Below, one piece after another: positions 1 through 12,498 of a stretch of 64,000 nt of DNA (within the stretch, counting starts at the first letter, position 1; each line of letters opens with the position of its first letter). The stretch is taken from the NCBI GenBank assembly GCA_944470555.2, contig OX104134.1, positions 49,660,691 to 49,724,690 on the forward strand, written 5' to 3'. Below the pieces are notes generated by a model that was given only the letters and a program-made list of their open reading frames with translations, did not search any database and was not told the origin of the DNA. A program made the translations under genes and the position numbers. This DNA comes from Heterobilharzia americana (Eukaryota; Platyhelminthes; Trematoda; Strigeidida; Schistosomatidae).

Positions 1-75
1 TTCCCAGTCTTTAGGATCTGTCGACTTTGGCTGACCAGGTAATGTTTTTCCTTTATACATCATATAGGGCTTTTC
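1..75 (-). CDS. iGluR exon, S1 glutamate-binding lobe (cut by window edge)
   Basis: Acceptor tttgtattag ends at 76. The frame reads EKPYMMYKGKTLPGQPK and then STDPKDWE up to the window edge. It continues the previous exon in phase 0 to give TTQE-EKPYMMY, the family T-T-x-x-E-E-P-Y-V-M-Y. Family members follow with a G-F/Y-C-x-D-L helix, which would lie outside the window. The exon is incomplete at its 3' end. Confidence 0.93.
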
Positions 76-3000
76 CTAATACAAAGGAAAACAGAGTAAA
101 AACTTAACAAATGAAGACGTTATTCTAGTTAAATGTAATGCAGAATACAAGAAAAGATTTCCCTTTACTAAACTTTGAACAAATGTTTAGGACTCGCAAA
201 GATACATTAGTGCGAAATCACGCATTTTATAACTCAGATGACGTAAACGCTGAAGAGATATTAAAGTTAGTTTGTATCCGGTATGTTTTGAAGAGTGAAG
301 AATACTGCATGGAGGTATCCCTCAACTGCAAAACATGGCGCCCGGAGAAAATAAATCTGAAAGCTTCATTATCCATGTACAATTCGTGGTGGCATTAATG
401 CACACAATCTTGCACACAAGTGCATCGATTCAACTTGCCACAATTCAATGTAATACATAGAAAACAACCGGAAAGTGATAATAATATAACCTAAGGTTTA
501 ATTTATAAAGTAAGGTTAAAGTTTTAGAAGAAGTAAAGGAGTGAATACGTTTGAGCCGTTGTGACAGATATTCAGCCGTCACTAAGAGCCCTTAACCACT
601 GATTTCTATCGTCTCAGGGACCCCACCCAGGGAGTTTGTATCTCCCCACATGACTCAGACCAACAGTCAGAAATTTCATTGACCGAGTCTCTGTGTTAGT
701 CTGGTCACCCTAAAACCCTATACCAACGTAATCTAACTTTCTTCAGAATGTCAAGTCGAAGTATGTGGTGGTTAGGCATGTCATGTCAAAGTCACCTCAG
801 TCGACTGACTTCCACAACCTCATTGACTGGCTTACCTTCGTTGCTCAGTACTCTTTACTTAACCTAGACATTAGTTAAATTGTGATTCCACTGAACGCGT
901 GCAATGCTACGAGGATACCTGTGATAAAAAAGTTGTAACTGGTACAAATCGTTGGGAAGAGGGAGTTTCAGAACTGTTCCGACTGAATTGATAGAAATAA
1001 ACAATATTTCCTACCAATCACGTCTTATGTAAATAGATCATGATATCTACAGCTGCACTGAAAATAAAAATATATTTTGTCCAAATTAAGATATGCACCA
1101 GTCCTTAAAATCCCTTTCTCATGAAATACTTCATGGTAAAAACTGTACTCCTCCTGTTTTGGGTCAATGTAGCAAGCAAAACAAATGTTTCAAGATATTG
1201 GGCTATACAGCTCAGAATAATTCTATGCGGTGTAGAAGTACTTACACGCTATCTGTCCCAGATCTTGATAGCACTGCTTCTGTATTTTTTTCAACCTTTT
1301 ACAATATTTGCGTAGCACTTCTCTCAAATGTTCATTATATTGCCTTCGTTTATTCGTCACCTGCTTGATTTGGTGTTACTACCTTCTTTAAGAATGTAGA
1401 AACATCAACTAATGTATAATTACGGTATGTCCTACACTGATGGCTTTCAAGTGTTGAACAGTCATAGAAGGACACTTTAGGGTGACTTCAAAGGCATAAA
1501 ACTGCCTTCTCAGCTGAAAGTCCGAGATCTGATTACGTATTTTAGTATTTGCTAAGGTGGTTCTTAAGGCTAGTCGTAACTTTACTGCAATTTTAAAATT
1601 ATTCGTATACTTTACAAGTTCAACCCCATACGTATCAAGGAGTAGTAGTAGTAGTCCCACTCAACATCACATGCAGATGAGCAGATGAGCATCAGTGATA
1701 TTTATGGGACGTTATGTAGCTAACATGTGTAATCCCTATTATCACTAAGGCAATTTGCAAACTAAGCTAGTAATAGCTGAAAACGTTCATATTGTCGAGG
1801 ATACAAGATGAAACCACCTCGGTAGAAGAACATTTAGTATTCTGCCTAAAAGGCTTAACTTGATGCTTAAATTAAAGGTCGTCATTATTATCTCTTAAGG
1901 CGAAAGAAATTCGTCAGACAATGAACTTCTATACGCACTTTTGCAGACGGAAACGGAGTTCGGTTTGCATCAACCAAAATGATACAGTCATCAGCACGCA
2001 AAATCGTTGGAAGCAATTTGACCCTACACATAGCTTTAACCTGACTCTCTTATTTGTCTTATAACTTTGAAAAGCATTCTATCGTCTGTTGCTTAAGGCG
2101 ACTTAGTAGGTAACTAATGAGCAGCTGATAGTGTTAGGACATGTACTTTCTATCTACTGCCCACCTTTCTAAGGAAACGTTGAAATCATTCACATTCAGT
2201 CAGATTATTCGGAATTTTTCAGGTAAACACATGCTTTTAAGGCAGATTATGATTTAACAAGGATCAATTATAATATTCTAAAATGTTTTGGAGTTTCCTA
2301 ACTACCTCTGGATATTTAAGTAGCCAAGTATGGTTGTAGGGAGTTGAACTTCTCGACAAATTTTATTTTGAGAAATTCTTATAAATGAAGCGTGGAAGTC
2401 AAAAGTTTTCTTTCAAGTGTTCGAATATAGGGAGTCAGTTCACTTAATGATAGTCGGCGAATATACTGTTGCATTTATGTTGAGAAGTAGTGTACTTGTT
2501 TGTCTTCTAATAAAATAGCTTTAGATGTCATCTCTTTATTACAGTGAGTGATAATCTAAGGACTTTCGGGTGGTAGAAAAAGAGATCATGTACTCCATCC
2601 ACGCTAGTTTTATATCTACACGCGAATGTACAATGATTTCAATCTCTTTCAAACAACTGTTATTCTTGAAATGCAACCTTTTTAAATAAACTTTATTCTA
2701 ATAATATTATTAGGTTTATAGGTTACTGGCGGTGACTATATGGTAAAAGTGCATGCAACGCCTAAGAAAGTTAGTGTTTGAGGTTTTCAATTCATTTACC
2801 ATGCACTTTTCAAGATCACTCAATATCTATACGTACAGCTTCCAATTTAACACAAGTAATATAGCATCACCTTTTGAATGCAATCACTTGACAAGCCTAC
2901 CTCAACGTCTCATCTGTAATTTCACCGTTTTTAAAATAAACTGTTGGACAATATTTCAGAGATATTGGAGAGGTACTTTCACGATATCGACTTATTTGAT

Positions 3001-3319
3001 ATTGTGCATATATCCAAGTTTGCATATATAATTTTAAAAATGCCTTTCTGCCCAACGACATAATGCACAGAATGAAAATGTCGAAACTTTAGAGGACAAA
3101 TAACCATTTTTCTTGAGAACGCACTGTTTGTTCAAGCACTAGAACTGATTCCATGTCCAGCAGTTCCCATGCGCTACAGTTTCCACTGGTAGCAATACAA
3201 GATGTGTGAATTAGGAATCCCCACGTGAACTAGCTAGTGATGGCTAAGAGGATAAAAGTGATTATAAAGCTGGAAAAAGAAGAATGCGTTTTTATTATAA
3301 ATGCGAAAACATCACTTAC
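76..3319 (-). other. iGluR intron (3.2 kb)
   Basis: AT-rich non-coding sequence between the two S1 exons. Apart from one member of a diverged repeat pair at about 535-850 I see no gene in it; the open frames at 138-398, 1093-1368 and 2753-3031 show no family resemblance and no splice context. Confidence 0.8.
535..850 (+). repeat. Diverged interspersed repeat, copy 1
   Basis: Aligns by eye with 4490-4810 in the same orientation. Shared landmarks in order are a gtgaatac start, 'cactaagag', 'aaccactgatttct', 'cgtctc', 'tctccccaca', and a closing block around 'gtggtgg', 'gggcatg/taggcatg' and 'tccacaacctcat'. No open frame. The family is not recognised. Confidence 0.7.
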
Positions 3320-3433
3320 TTCTTGTGTAGTTATACGTAGCACCTTTCCTTTTAGTTCAGATTGATATTCTTGTTTTGTTAGACTGAAATTTTTTGTTAC
3401 AACCAGACCTTCATCCATATTCCAGTAACCATA
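3320..3433 (-). CDS. iGluR exon, ATD-S1 linker and first S1 strand
   Basis: Acceptor ttatatgcaacag and donor gtaagt; 38 codons, phase 0. It reads YGYWNMDEGLVVTKN, a variable linker, then GKVLRITTQE. In kainate receptors the same place is I-G-x-W followed by the linker and L-I-V-T-T, the first strand of the glutamate-binding S1 lobe. The next exon continues with E-K-P-Y, matching family E-E-P-Y-V-M. Confidence 0.95.
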
Positions 3434-4489
3434 CTGTTGCATATAATAGAAACAAAAGGGCTTGATTGTATTTCAATTTTCTCATTAATAATTATCACAA
3501 CCCTTCAATGATATAATCGCATAAAATGTTTCTGAATTCAAAGTAATGAAGATTGCGAACAAGTGATTTCGTTTCGTAATAAACATTTTAGTAAAGTCGA
3601 AGTCTGGCCACATTTATAGCATTCATAATAAGATTAGCAAAAATTACCACGTCAAAATAGCTCGAGTTGCTTGGTGGTAACGTTTCTAATTTGAGGACTG
3701 GATAGTGTGATTTCGAGTTTCTCAGGAGTATCGGTTCCTTTAAAATTGCAGGTACACCTAACTGAAAAGTAGCAACAAGCACAAAACTTATGTCGCCTAC
3801 CTCCATCCATCTAATATCAGTCAAAGTAAATCGCGGTGGTGAGTTGTTTAGACTGATGACTACATAGCAATATGAACGATACAGTGAGGTTAGTCCTTTG
3901 GACTAGACAACCTGAAATTGCTTACTTTCCACTCACTGATGTTTATAAAAGCTATAAGCACAAACTGGTGTGATTCGTTAACAAACGTGCATCAGCAATA
4001 CAAAAACCACTGCTAAATGTTGAAAAGTCAGAGATCGTTGAGGGGAAGTAAGTGTATTAGTGTCGCAAAACGTTTTTGACTTTACTGTCTTGTGATGAAT
4101 TCTGACAAACTTCTCTCAAACTTCCATTTAAGATTTGAGACAAGGTATATCTATGCAGCATACAATTTTCTTTAATTCACTTCTACTCGGCCAGCTGTAA
4201 ATTACTATTTATAAACATCCTAACCTTCGTAACATTTTTCAGTAATTTAGGTGAACTGATAAAGAGCTAACTACTTCCATTATAACTAACTCCGCCAAAC
4301 AAAAGCGCCACGTGATAAAGTGTAAAAGATGAGGAAATATCCAACAACTTTGGTGTCACATTTAAGTAATTCGTACAACATATCCAGTGATGAAACTTCC
4401 CCTGCAAGATAAAGGGTGATATCAAAGTAGACAAAGTAGTGTAAGAGAATAGACAATCTAAAGATATTGAAGCTTAAGAAGATGTTAAG

Positions 4490-4810
4490 GAATGAATACA
4501 TCCACACCACTGTGACAAACATTTGCAGCCATGTCACTAAGAGTCCGTAACCACTGATTTCTTTCGTCTCGGGGATCCCAGACAGACAGTCTACATCTCC
4601 CCACACGCCTCAGGACAACGGTCAGAGACTTCATCGACTGTGGCTACTTCTTTGTCTGCTCAACCTGAACCCTCTTTCAACTTAATCCATCTTCTTCCAG
4701 TGTGTAAGGTCGAGGTAGGTGGTGGCTGGGCATGTGTAGTTCCTGTCAAACCACTTCAGTCCAATGACGTCCACAACCTCATAAATTGACTTGCCAGTCT
4801 GTTTTGTCTA
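4490..4810 (+). repeat. Diverged interspersed repeat, copy 2
   Basis: Partner of 535-850, same strand and same order of landmarks (gtgaataca / cactaagagtc / aaccactgatttctttcgtctc / tctccccaca / tccacaacctcata). The strand given is arbitrary. Confidence 0.7.
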
Positions 4811-6384
4811 GTACTCTTTTTTTGACTCCAAAATTGCTTACAAAAAAGGAACTCATAGAATCAAGTGATACTTGGTCCAACTTCACTATTTTCCTGAAAA
4901 TAAATTCTTCAGTTGGATCTTTTTTTGAAAACACTTCTTTCCTTAAGACAATTGCTCTCTATGAATTGGTATTTTATTTGCACACTTTTAAGTTTTCCTT
5001 TAGGAGACACCTGATGATGTACACTGAAGGTACAGCCAGTTAAGCAGTCTTCGCTGGATTTCACAGTTCTATTTTCATCAGTAGCATTAAAATCAGTCTA
5101 TCACCCTCTAGTAACCATAATATACAAAGACAAAGAACTTTTCATTTAGGGGATAATAAATAATTTCATATTACTAAATCGCTGGTATTAAGTAAAGTGG
5201 ATGAATTGCTCTTTTGTAACCTAGTTTCTAAACACAAAGACGCAGTTTTTCTTGATGAACTTTGTTTGACATCTAGTTAGTGAAATGCTTAGTCGTAAAG
5301 CATATAAAAGATCACATAACAATGAGGACGTACTTCCAACTTTGATGGAGGTACCTCCATACAAAAGTTCACATTCAGACCACTAATTGTTGCACTCAAA
5401 TCATTAATAATTGTCTATTCACACTGTATTGCTACTTACAAAGTAAGTGAATACGCCGGTCTTTATTTCTAAGGAAAGATTAGTTCTCCTATATCTGTAC
5501 ACAAGTAGTCTCTCAATAAACATGAAACATGTTAATCACTATTACAAAATCTTTACCTATCGAAGGCCAATAATCGTCATCGATTTTTGATAAAGATGGA
5601 TTACTTACTTGCTTGATAAGTTCAGAGAAAACATTGCGCTTTTGGGCTCTATTTTTACTTTGTTTCACTGTCATGAAAATTATCTCCCTACTTCTTCTAA
5701 GCAGCGCAATTTAATTTTTCATTTTCCACATCACTGATAAACATCTCATAGAAATTTAATTCACAAAGTATAACTTTCTGTTTCGCTATCATAACATTTG
5801 ATTTCAGTAGTTAGAAACACAGCTTCAATCTAATAGGGAACATGAGATTTTTCGTCACTGCAGACATACTATGCGTATAAGTGCTGTTAAGCATGAAAGC
5901 TGAGACGAGTGCTTCTCAACTTATCTTGTCTCAGAACCGACCACCAAACAAAAGATAACACGCAGTCACCTAGCTAACTGGTGACATTAGTCGACTTCGA
6001 TCAGCAGATAACACCAACAGCTACACTAGTCGTAAAATGGGAACAAATTTACATACTAACATCAGTCCTACAAGTGTTTTTGCTTGCTTTCAATATACTA
6101 ATGGTATAAAGTTTTCTTCCAATCAACTCAAAACTTCAAAAAACAAACATATTAAGCAGCACTGTCACGTCATATAACTTAACAAGCATATTTGGAACTT
6201 GATCGATGGGATAAGGTGGTAACTGTATCGAACATGATACGATACCAAGAAGGAGCACATGAAAGTCTGCCAACAGATGTTTACAGGGATGGAGGCAGGA
6301 AATTGATGATAAGAAAGAAAAGGTGCTAGGTAGTGTATAGAAAACAGAGACAGCCCGGTCAGATTGGTCTGGTTCACTGATCAT

Positions 6385-7802
6385 TGAACAATGAATGAGT
6401 AAGGAGAACTGTTTGCAGATTTTTGTGTATTCAACGATTTGGTGATTGGAGGCGAGGCAGTGTGTACAAACACAAGGATATTCACAAAGCGACATGGATT
6501 TCACCAGACACCAGGACACACTGGAAATCAGATCGACTTCATCTCGATGCGAAGAAAGTGGAGACGCAGCCTACTTGACACGAGATCAAGAAGGGGAGCA
6601 GATTTAGCTTCACACCACTCACTATCTAGTGCAAGGAACCTTCCAAATCAAGTTGAAGACCTTCAAAGAAGTTGATGATAGACCACAGTCCAAGTTCAAC
6701 ACCCAGAACAGAAACTGAAGGATGAAACTACAAAGGACATCTTCACGTCAAACATCGGAACAAAATGGGGGACATTGAGCAACATCCCTGAAAGGATCGG
6801 GCGTGGAAGAACACTGGAACTCTTTGAAAGCTATGTGGAAAGAAACCTGCATAACCGCATTAGGAAGGAAAAAGAAACAAGACAATACAAGGAATGGATC
6901 TCGAAGGACACATGGGAGCTGATAGAGGAGAGGAGGATGGTGAAGCAGAAGATGAAGCAGTGCAAGGATGCACAACGAGAAGAGGAACTGAGTGCAACGT
7001 ATAAAACACTACACTGGACAAAGAAGTGAAGAAGAGTGTGCGTGCAAAGACAAAAGACACTTCAACGACACACTTGAAAGTGAAGCAGAACAGGCTGCTG
7101 GTAGGAGACACCTGACAACATTATATCAAATAACCAGGTCACTATCCGGAAGAGGTCAACTCAGACGAGACCAATGAAAGATAGTGAAGGAAAGCTAGTT
7201 ACCAAAGAAGAGAAACAAAGGAAACGATGGGCTGACCATTTCAAAAGCTCTTGAATCGACCACCACCAACACCTGCAACTCGTCCAGAAATACCACCAGC
7301 AGCCCAGCCATTGAACTGTCAGTGAACACAAACACTCCGACAAAAGTGGAAGTCCTGAATGCCAGAAAGCTACTGAAATGTGGGAAAGCAGCAGGACCAG
7401 ATGGAATTTGTCCTGAAGCACTGAGAACAGGCTCAGAGACAACAGCGAACATGCTCACACCACTACTGCAGAAGGTTTGCAAGGAAGGAAGGGAAGGTAC
7501 CTGCTGATTGATTGGAAGAAGGGCTACCTCGTCAAACTCCCGAAGGAGGGAGACCTCAGTGTTTGCAAGAACTTGCGAGGAATCATGCTGCTGTCCACCC
7601 CCAAGCAAATTATGATGCCACATCATCCTGGAGAGACTACAAGATGCACTGGATTCAAAACTACGACCGTAACAGGCTGGCTGGCTGGCTGGCTTGCTGG
7701 CTGGCTGACTGGCTTCAGGAGGAACAAATCATGTGTGGATGAAATTGCAACGCTATTCTACGCATCATCATAGAACAGAGTATAGAATGGCAGTCAACTC
7801 TC
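6385..7802 (+). mobile_element. RTE-type non-LTR retrotransposon, copy 1 (truncated at both ends)
   Basis: Nearly identical to the middle of copy 2 (about 13280-14695). It begins inside the endonuclease region and stops just after the RT block IEQSIEWQS, diverging from the others at 7803. Recognisable pieces in order: the endonuclease tail TPGHTGNQIDFISM, the RT entry KCGKAAGPDGICPEAL, WKKGYLVKLPKEGDLSVCKN, an expanded ctgg tract, and FRRNKSCVDE. The pieces lie in different frames, with shared stops and frameshifts. The missing 3' end is unusual for target-primed insertion and suggests a later deletion. Confidence 0.92.
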
Positions 7803-8289
7803 TGCCTAATAATAAAACATTGCTCCGTCAAATGAAGATGCAAAATCTATTTGAATTAATAATTACGCATAGCAATTCAAATCTACCTGTCTACGCAGAG
7901 GCAGATGCAATCAAAAGTTCGAGACTTGAAGCTTGCATTCAGAAACCATCATCTATTGACCTTCAGACACCTTATTACAGTGTCAGCTACCTGATAGCTT
8001 TTGTTTTTTGTATGAGTGGGGTATTCGTCTTCATTTCTCATCACTGGCATATTTCTGCTCATTCCTTCATTACAAAGTCTGACATCAGGATCATGTTAAA
8101 ATTTCTAGTTCAATGAATGATAAAACTCTGCATGCAATAAAACTCAACATTTTTACAAATAGTTCTCTTAATCTGCGATAACTGGGCAATATTTTGGTTT
8201 CCACTTTTGCTCACATTTGTTTTAACTGTTTTACTTTATTAACTTAAGGTATTAAATTCATAATGGTGACTAAGAATGGAATAAAGAAA

Positions 8290-8445
8290 GCACGTTTCCT
8301 CTTACTTAGGACTTGTCAGATGGATGTACCTGCCTCCCAGTGAGTGAGGTTGTATCCACTGAGACTCGAACCCAGTACTAATCGCTACCAAATTCAAAGC
8401 ATTACCCAGCAGCTTACAGGGCCCTGATAGCCGCCTCTTGTGCAA
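8290..8445 (-). mobile_element. SM-alpha-like SINE (minus copy of an inverted pair)
   Basis: On the minus strand a tRNA-like head with a good B box (GGGTTCGAGTCTC) is followed by a segment resembling the schistosome SM-alpha hammerhead: GTACATCCATCTGACAAGTC and then GAGGAAACGTGC. The core is CTGACAA rather than CTGATGA, so catalysis is unlikely. It abuts a plus-strand SINE. Confidence 0.7.
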
Positions 8446-8449
8446 TAAC

Positions 8450-8610
8450 AGTAAGTTGCTTTGATACTTCGGCGTTTGAAGTGATAGGTAATGGGTTTTG
8501 ATTCTTAAGGGCCATAGCATCACTCAAAAGAGTGCAAGTGAATCCAGCTGACGATATCCAAGTAAGATAAAACGCGAATCCAGGATTTCACTCCTAGACA
8601 CAAACATGTA
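8450..8610 (+). mobile_element. SM-alpha-like SINE (plus copy of an inverted pair)
   Basis: A decayed tRNA-like head (ggcgtttgaagtgataggta, then gggttttgattc) is followed at about 8551-8610 by CCAGCTGACGATATCC and AAAACGCGAATCC. Flanks GTGAATCC and GGATTTCAC can pair as a stem I. The G expected after stem II in the hammerhead core is not preserved. Confidence 0.65.
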
Positions 8611-9319
8611 TATAAAATCATAAATGTCCACCAGTATCGAGGCATCATCATCATTATCGTAACTAATTTCCGCTTTATTCCGGTAAATGAATGACAAGAA
8701 ATTTCGCTAACACTTCACGACTTTACACATCCACCTGATCATTTTGAGTTTGTACTTATAAAAAATTACCGAATGACTGTCACCATTTACCTTTTTGTGT
8801 GATATTTATAATCAAGACGAAGATGAATTGGGGTACATATATACATACACATGTAACGTACATACAAAGGCATACAATCTCACACTGAATGATTCGTTAT
8901 CATAAAATTTAGAAAGACAATGACTATACGAAGAGGATTGTACAAGGAGAAGAAATACACGTTTTCTGAATTTATTTCCCTGGAGAAGATCGAACTAGGC
9001 TTCCGTACGAAACGTTGGAATTATTTGACTTCGAACCCGCTGTGACTTAGACATTCAATCTATATCTAATATCAGCTTAAATGTAGTTGAGGATAATGCA
9101 ATGAAATACAAGAGTAAAGCCTGGGCACTGAGGTTGAATTTAGTTCCGTTTTATTCAATTTATTAAATGTATCACACAATGAAACAACATTCTATCTCTA
9201 CAGTATTTCTTTGTTATTATTAATAACATTGTTATTATTAACACTTTTGCTACTACTATTATGATTGCTAAGTAATTTATTGATTCTTTTAGGGGGTAAT
9301 TATTCATAAGTAATGTGTT

Positions 9320-9960
9320 TTTAATGTATCTGAAATCTTGTCTTAGAACTACTACTTAGTTTCTTGTCCCTGTTGCTTAAAAACTCTACTAAGCCAACTT
9401 TAACTGACAACGGGTGAGATGATTTTAAGTCCAAGTAATGGTTTGAGCCCGAAGGCTTTCTAAAGACAAGGGCAGAATTCGAGACCTCTATAATATTACT
9501 ATAAAATGAAGACAACTCAGAAGCATTACGTAGGATTCTGTATAAGGCCGGCATTTAAACCTACGAACTCATTCAGAATAAGCTTTGTAGGTTAAGAGGG
9601 CCTGATGACCCATTTAGGCAGAATTATCTAGTTTACCAAGTCCCCTGCAACGTTTGCGAGGTCAAATACATAGATCACAGTAGTCGGCCAGAGTCAGTCA
9701 AGTTATCCGAGCACAAAAGCCTAGCTAGAGCAAACTTGGAATTTAGAAGAAAGCTAGACCATAGCCATGCATGCCATTATACACAACTGAACAATAAAAT
9801 GGTACAAAATGAAAAGCCTAACAGTTAACTTAGTGAGCTGGAAAGAGAGATTGGTAACCTAATCAACACATAATACATGCAACAGGAATTGACTCCACCT
9901 GTTCCTGATGTATGGAAAATCCTACTACCTATATCACAATGAAGGCAAGAGAATTAGAAC
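9320..9960. mobile_element. Penelope-like element fragment with internal inversion (PLE-A)
   Basis: Minus strand 9490-9350 encodes an RT C-terminal segment (LVFRKPSGSNHYLDLKSSH, then GLVEFLSNRDKKL). Plus strand 9510-9960 encodes the later part: ALRRILYKAGI, a stop, then LVYQVPCNVCEVKYIDH, the GIY-YIG entry in which the Gly is Asp. The two halves of one protein are therefore head-to-head. Stops and frameshifts make it dead. The RT half is the same PLE type as the remnant at 56310-56910. Confidence 0.75.
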
Positions 9961-10700
9961 TATGTGAGCTAAGTCTCAAAGTTGTGGAGTCATCTTGATG
10001 TGACTATGAACAATAAATCGTGTCTAGGTGGTAATCCAGTAAATAACACTCACTGCGTGTTACATGCAATAAATCAACTGAAATTGGACTTCATCCTACC
10101 AGTATGCTCAAATTTTACTGTCATATTTATTTATGGTTGGCACATCACCAAGAAAATAATAATGTATCATCGTGTGTTATATTACATACACATTATTAAC
10201 ATGGAAAGGACGTCATTTTCATCAATCTGTAGCACAATGTCTTCAGCAACACTTTATTTATCATTTCTATGGGGAAGTAATAATTCTAACACCTCAACAT
10301 TTTAAAATCAATTCAGTTAATAACTTGATACTTCTTAAGCTGAGCAGTCCAAACTCATATTCAAAAATAATCGAATTTTATGTGCTGGATTACTTTGAAA
10401 GCATTTCCAATTATCAATTTCAAATTGGCAGACCAGGTGGCAGAGCATTTGCATTATATGTTAGCTTTACTTCACTTATTATCGGCTGTATTCAGGTTTA
10501 CTCAATGAACTTAATCGAATAATAAGGGGAAGCATTCGAATCCTGGATTCTGAGTCGATCATGAAAACGTCATCACCAGCAATGATCCTGAAACTCATTG
10601 ATAAAGTAGTGCAGTAGCGTGGGTACTTTCATGACTAGGATTTGTAAAAAAAACTGATGTGTTAAATAGACGTCTGAAAAATAACAATGGGTTCACCTAC

Positions 10701-10814
10701 TTCTTGAAAACCATTTCGACCTAGTTCCAGAATAATCAAGTAAGCGTTTGAACGCCAACCATGTCCATCAAACTGAAATGGTCCAGTCAGACCTCGGAAA
10801 CTGGTTGGGCGTAC
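10701..10814 (-). CDS. iGluR exon, G-L-T-G block closing the amino-terminal domain
   Basis: Acceptor cctaaatctag and donor gtaggt bracket exactly 38 codons, phase 0 at both ends. It reads VRPTSFRGLTGPFQFDGH, then GWRSNAYLIILELGRNGFQE. The E-G-L-T-G-x-I-x-F-D followed by G-x-R-x-N-x-x-L-x-I-x-E-L pattern is diagnostic for iGluRs immediately upstream of the linker to S1. The exon joins the previous one as NDIKA-VRPTSF, about three residues longer than in kainate receptors. Confidence 0.95.
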
Positions 10815-12498
10815 CTAGATTTAGGAGAGCAAAAGAATAGCAAACCTTATAGATATTCATAATACTACAGTAGTCATAATGGGTAAATAAGTTAACTGTT
10901 ACGTGTTTTCCCAACCAGACAGATCTTAACTTCGAATACTTCATCAAAAAAAATATTTAAATTGATTCGTAGCATACATTTTGAAACATGAGACCATTCA
11001 TTTTCCGCTAAATTGATGGACACTGGCAGATATCAACAGATATTTTTCAAGTCGCATGAGGAATAAAGTTGCAAGTCTTTACGAAATTGAAAGGACTTCA
11101 CTAATCTACGAAGGTCAAGGTTTTTATTATGTTTTATGTGGCTACCTTAATGATAGATTTTTTTAGATTTCAGGTGAGGACTAAGTTTGAATAAAAACCC
11201 GTTTAACTTCAGGATTCCAGTTAGTGTCATTTTCCTTAATAGATGAACTACGTTACAGAGTGAAAGACGAGATCTAGTCAGTTTATGGTTTTACTCCAAT
11301 CCTTCAAAGGCTTCCTTCTAAACATTAGAAATGAAACCATTTTTAAATTATTATACTTTCTCGTCTACATTCATCTCAGACTGAAGCATATGACTGGAAT
11401 TACCTGCTTATACATTTAGGTATCGTAGTTCAGTTAGACCTCATCTTACAGTTACATCCGAATGAATTAGTTGTATACCTCTCAGAATATAACGCCTCAC
11501 TAGTAATGCTTCTATATTCGTGCTTGTATGTCTCAGCGCAATTTGAGTGTCTTTCATACGTTATTGAAAGAAAAGTGTACTTAACATTTCAGCAAGCTTA
11601 TCGTGATGACCAGTTAACCAAAATGACATTTTCATGTGCGTTCAAGAACTCACCTATCCAATATAAATAACATGAAATCCCACTTAGAAAGGAAAGAAAC
11701 TAAAAAGTCATCAGTCCAGTGGTTGGTGACCTAAATCTCGGCATTAGACCGTTTTATTCAAATATATATCGAGATTTTAGTTAACCTGCTAATACTGCTA
11801 CGCTTTATTGTCTACCAACACTGGTTCCTGCTCTCAGTGTCAACCTTAGAATGAATATTATTTTAAAAAAACCTTAGGCTTTTAAAATAGTCTGGCCGTA
11901 TTTTAAATCATCTAACTGGACTATTCTAGTTATTTATAAAAGGTGAATGGGAATACTTCAAATTATTTTACATAGCACCCCCTTTATTAAGGTGAAATAA
12001 AGCCGAACTTTGGCATCACAGTCTGCTGTCAAAATTATGCATCACAATTATGCAGGTGATCGATCTAAATTTCTTGATTCATGTCTGCTAAACTTAAGTG
12101 TTATATCTAACCATCTTATTGTCCTCTAAATACAAATAGTTTAATATAGACAATTAAATTTGAAGGACTGCACAGCTCTAATAACAAGCGAAAAAGCTTT
12201 TCCTCTTCAAAAAGACGACATAATTTCAAGTGAATCAGGTCCAGAATCACAACCACAAAAGATAGTATTTCACTTGTCGTATAGCGTGTAGCACTCCTTA
12301 AAAAAAATGCCCGGAGAAACCCAAGTTGAAGTCATGGAATCACAACGGCTCTGTAAAATAATAAATAGTCCCACACGACCTGCAAAAAGAAACATAAGTC
12401 AACCTAAAATCCTCAACAGTCATGAAACGGTTTCAGTGGTACCAGTAAAAGTAAGGTAATTCGACAAAGACAAGACACCAAAGTACAAAAAACAACAT

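Larger units (their letters stand above)
3434..10700 (-). other. iGluR intron (7.3 kb)
   Basis: Holds a diverged repeat (4490-4810), a truncated RTE copy (6385-7802), an inverted pair of SINEs (8290-8610) and a rearranged Penelope-like fragment (9320-9960). Nothing recognisable was seen at 3434-4480, 4820-6380 or 9970-10700. Confidence 0.8.

Noticed and set aside
3588..3824. 78-codon minus-strand frame near the iGluR exon
   Set aside because: No family similarity, and it is not needed between exons that already join in phase 0.
5566..5690. Minus-strand exon-like frame reading MTVKQSKNRAQKRNVFSELI, followed by a good gtaaag donor
   Set aside because: It has no similarity I can recognise, its end is phase 1, and the flanking iGluR exons join in phase 0 without it.
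6860..7626. Long minus-strand frames over RTE sequence, recurring at every copy (for example 14129-14515, 22690-23229, 42494-43021 on the opposite strand)
   Set aside because: They are antisense shadows of the RT region, repeated because the element is repeated; no domain is recognisable.
10524..10620. Hammerhead-like string near ctgagtcgatcatgaaaacg
   Set aside because: No paired stems and no tRNA-like head; chance resemblance.
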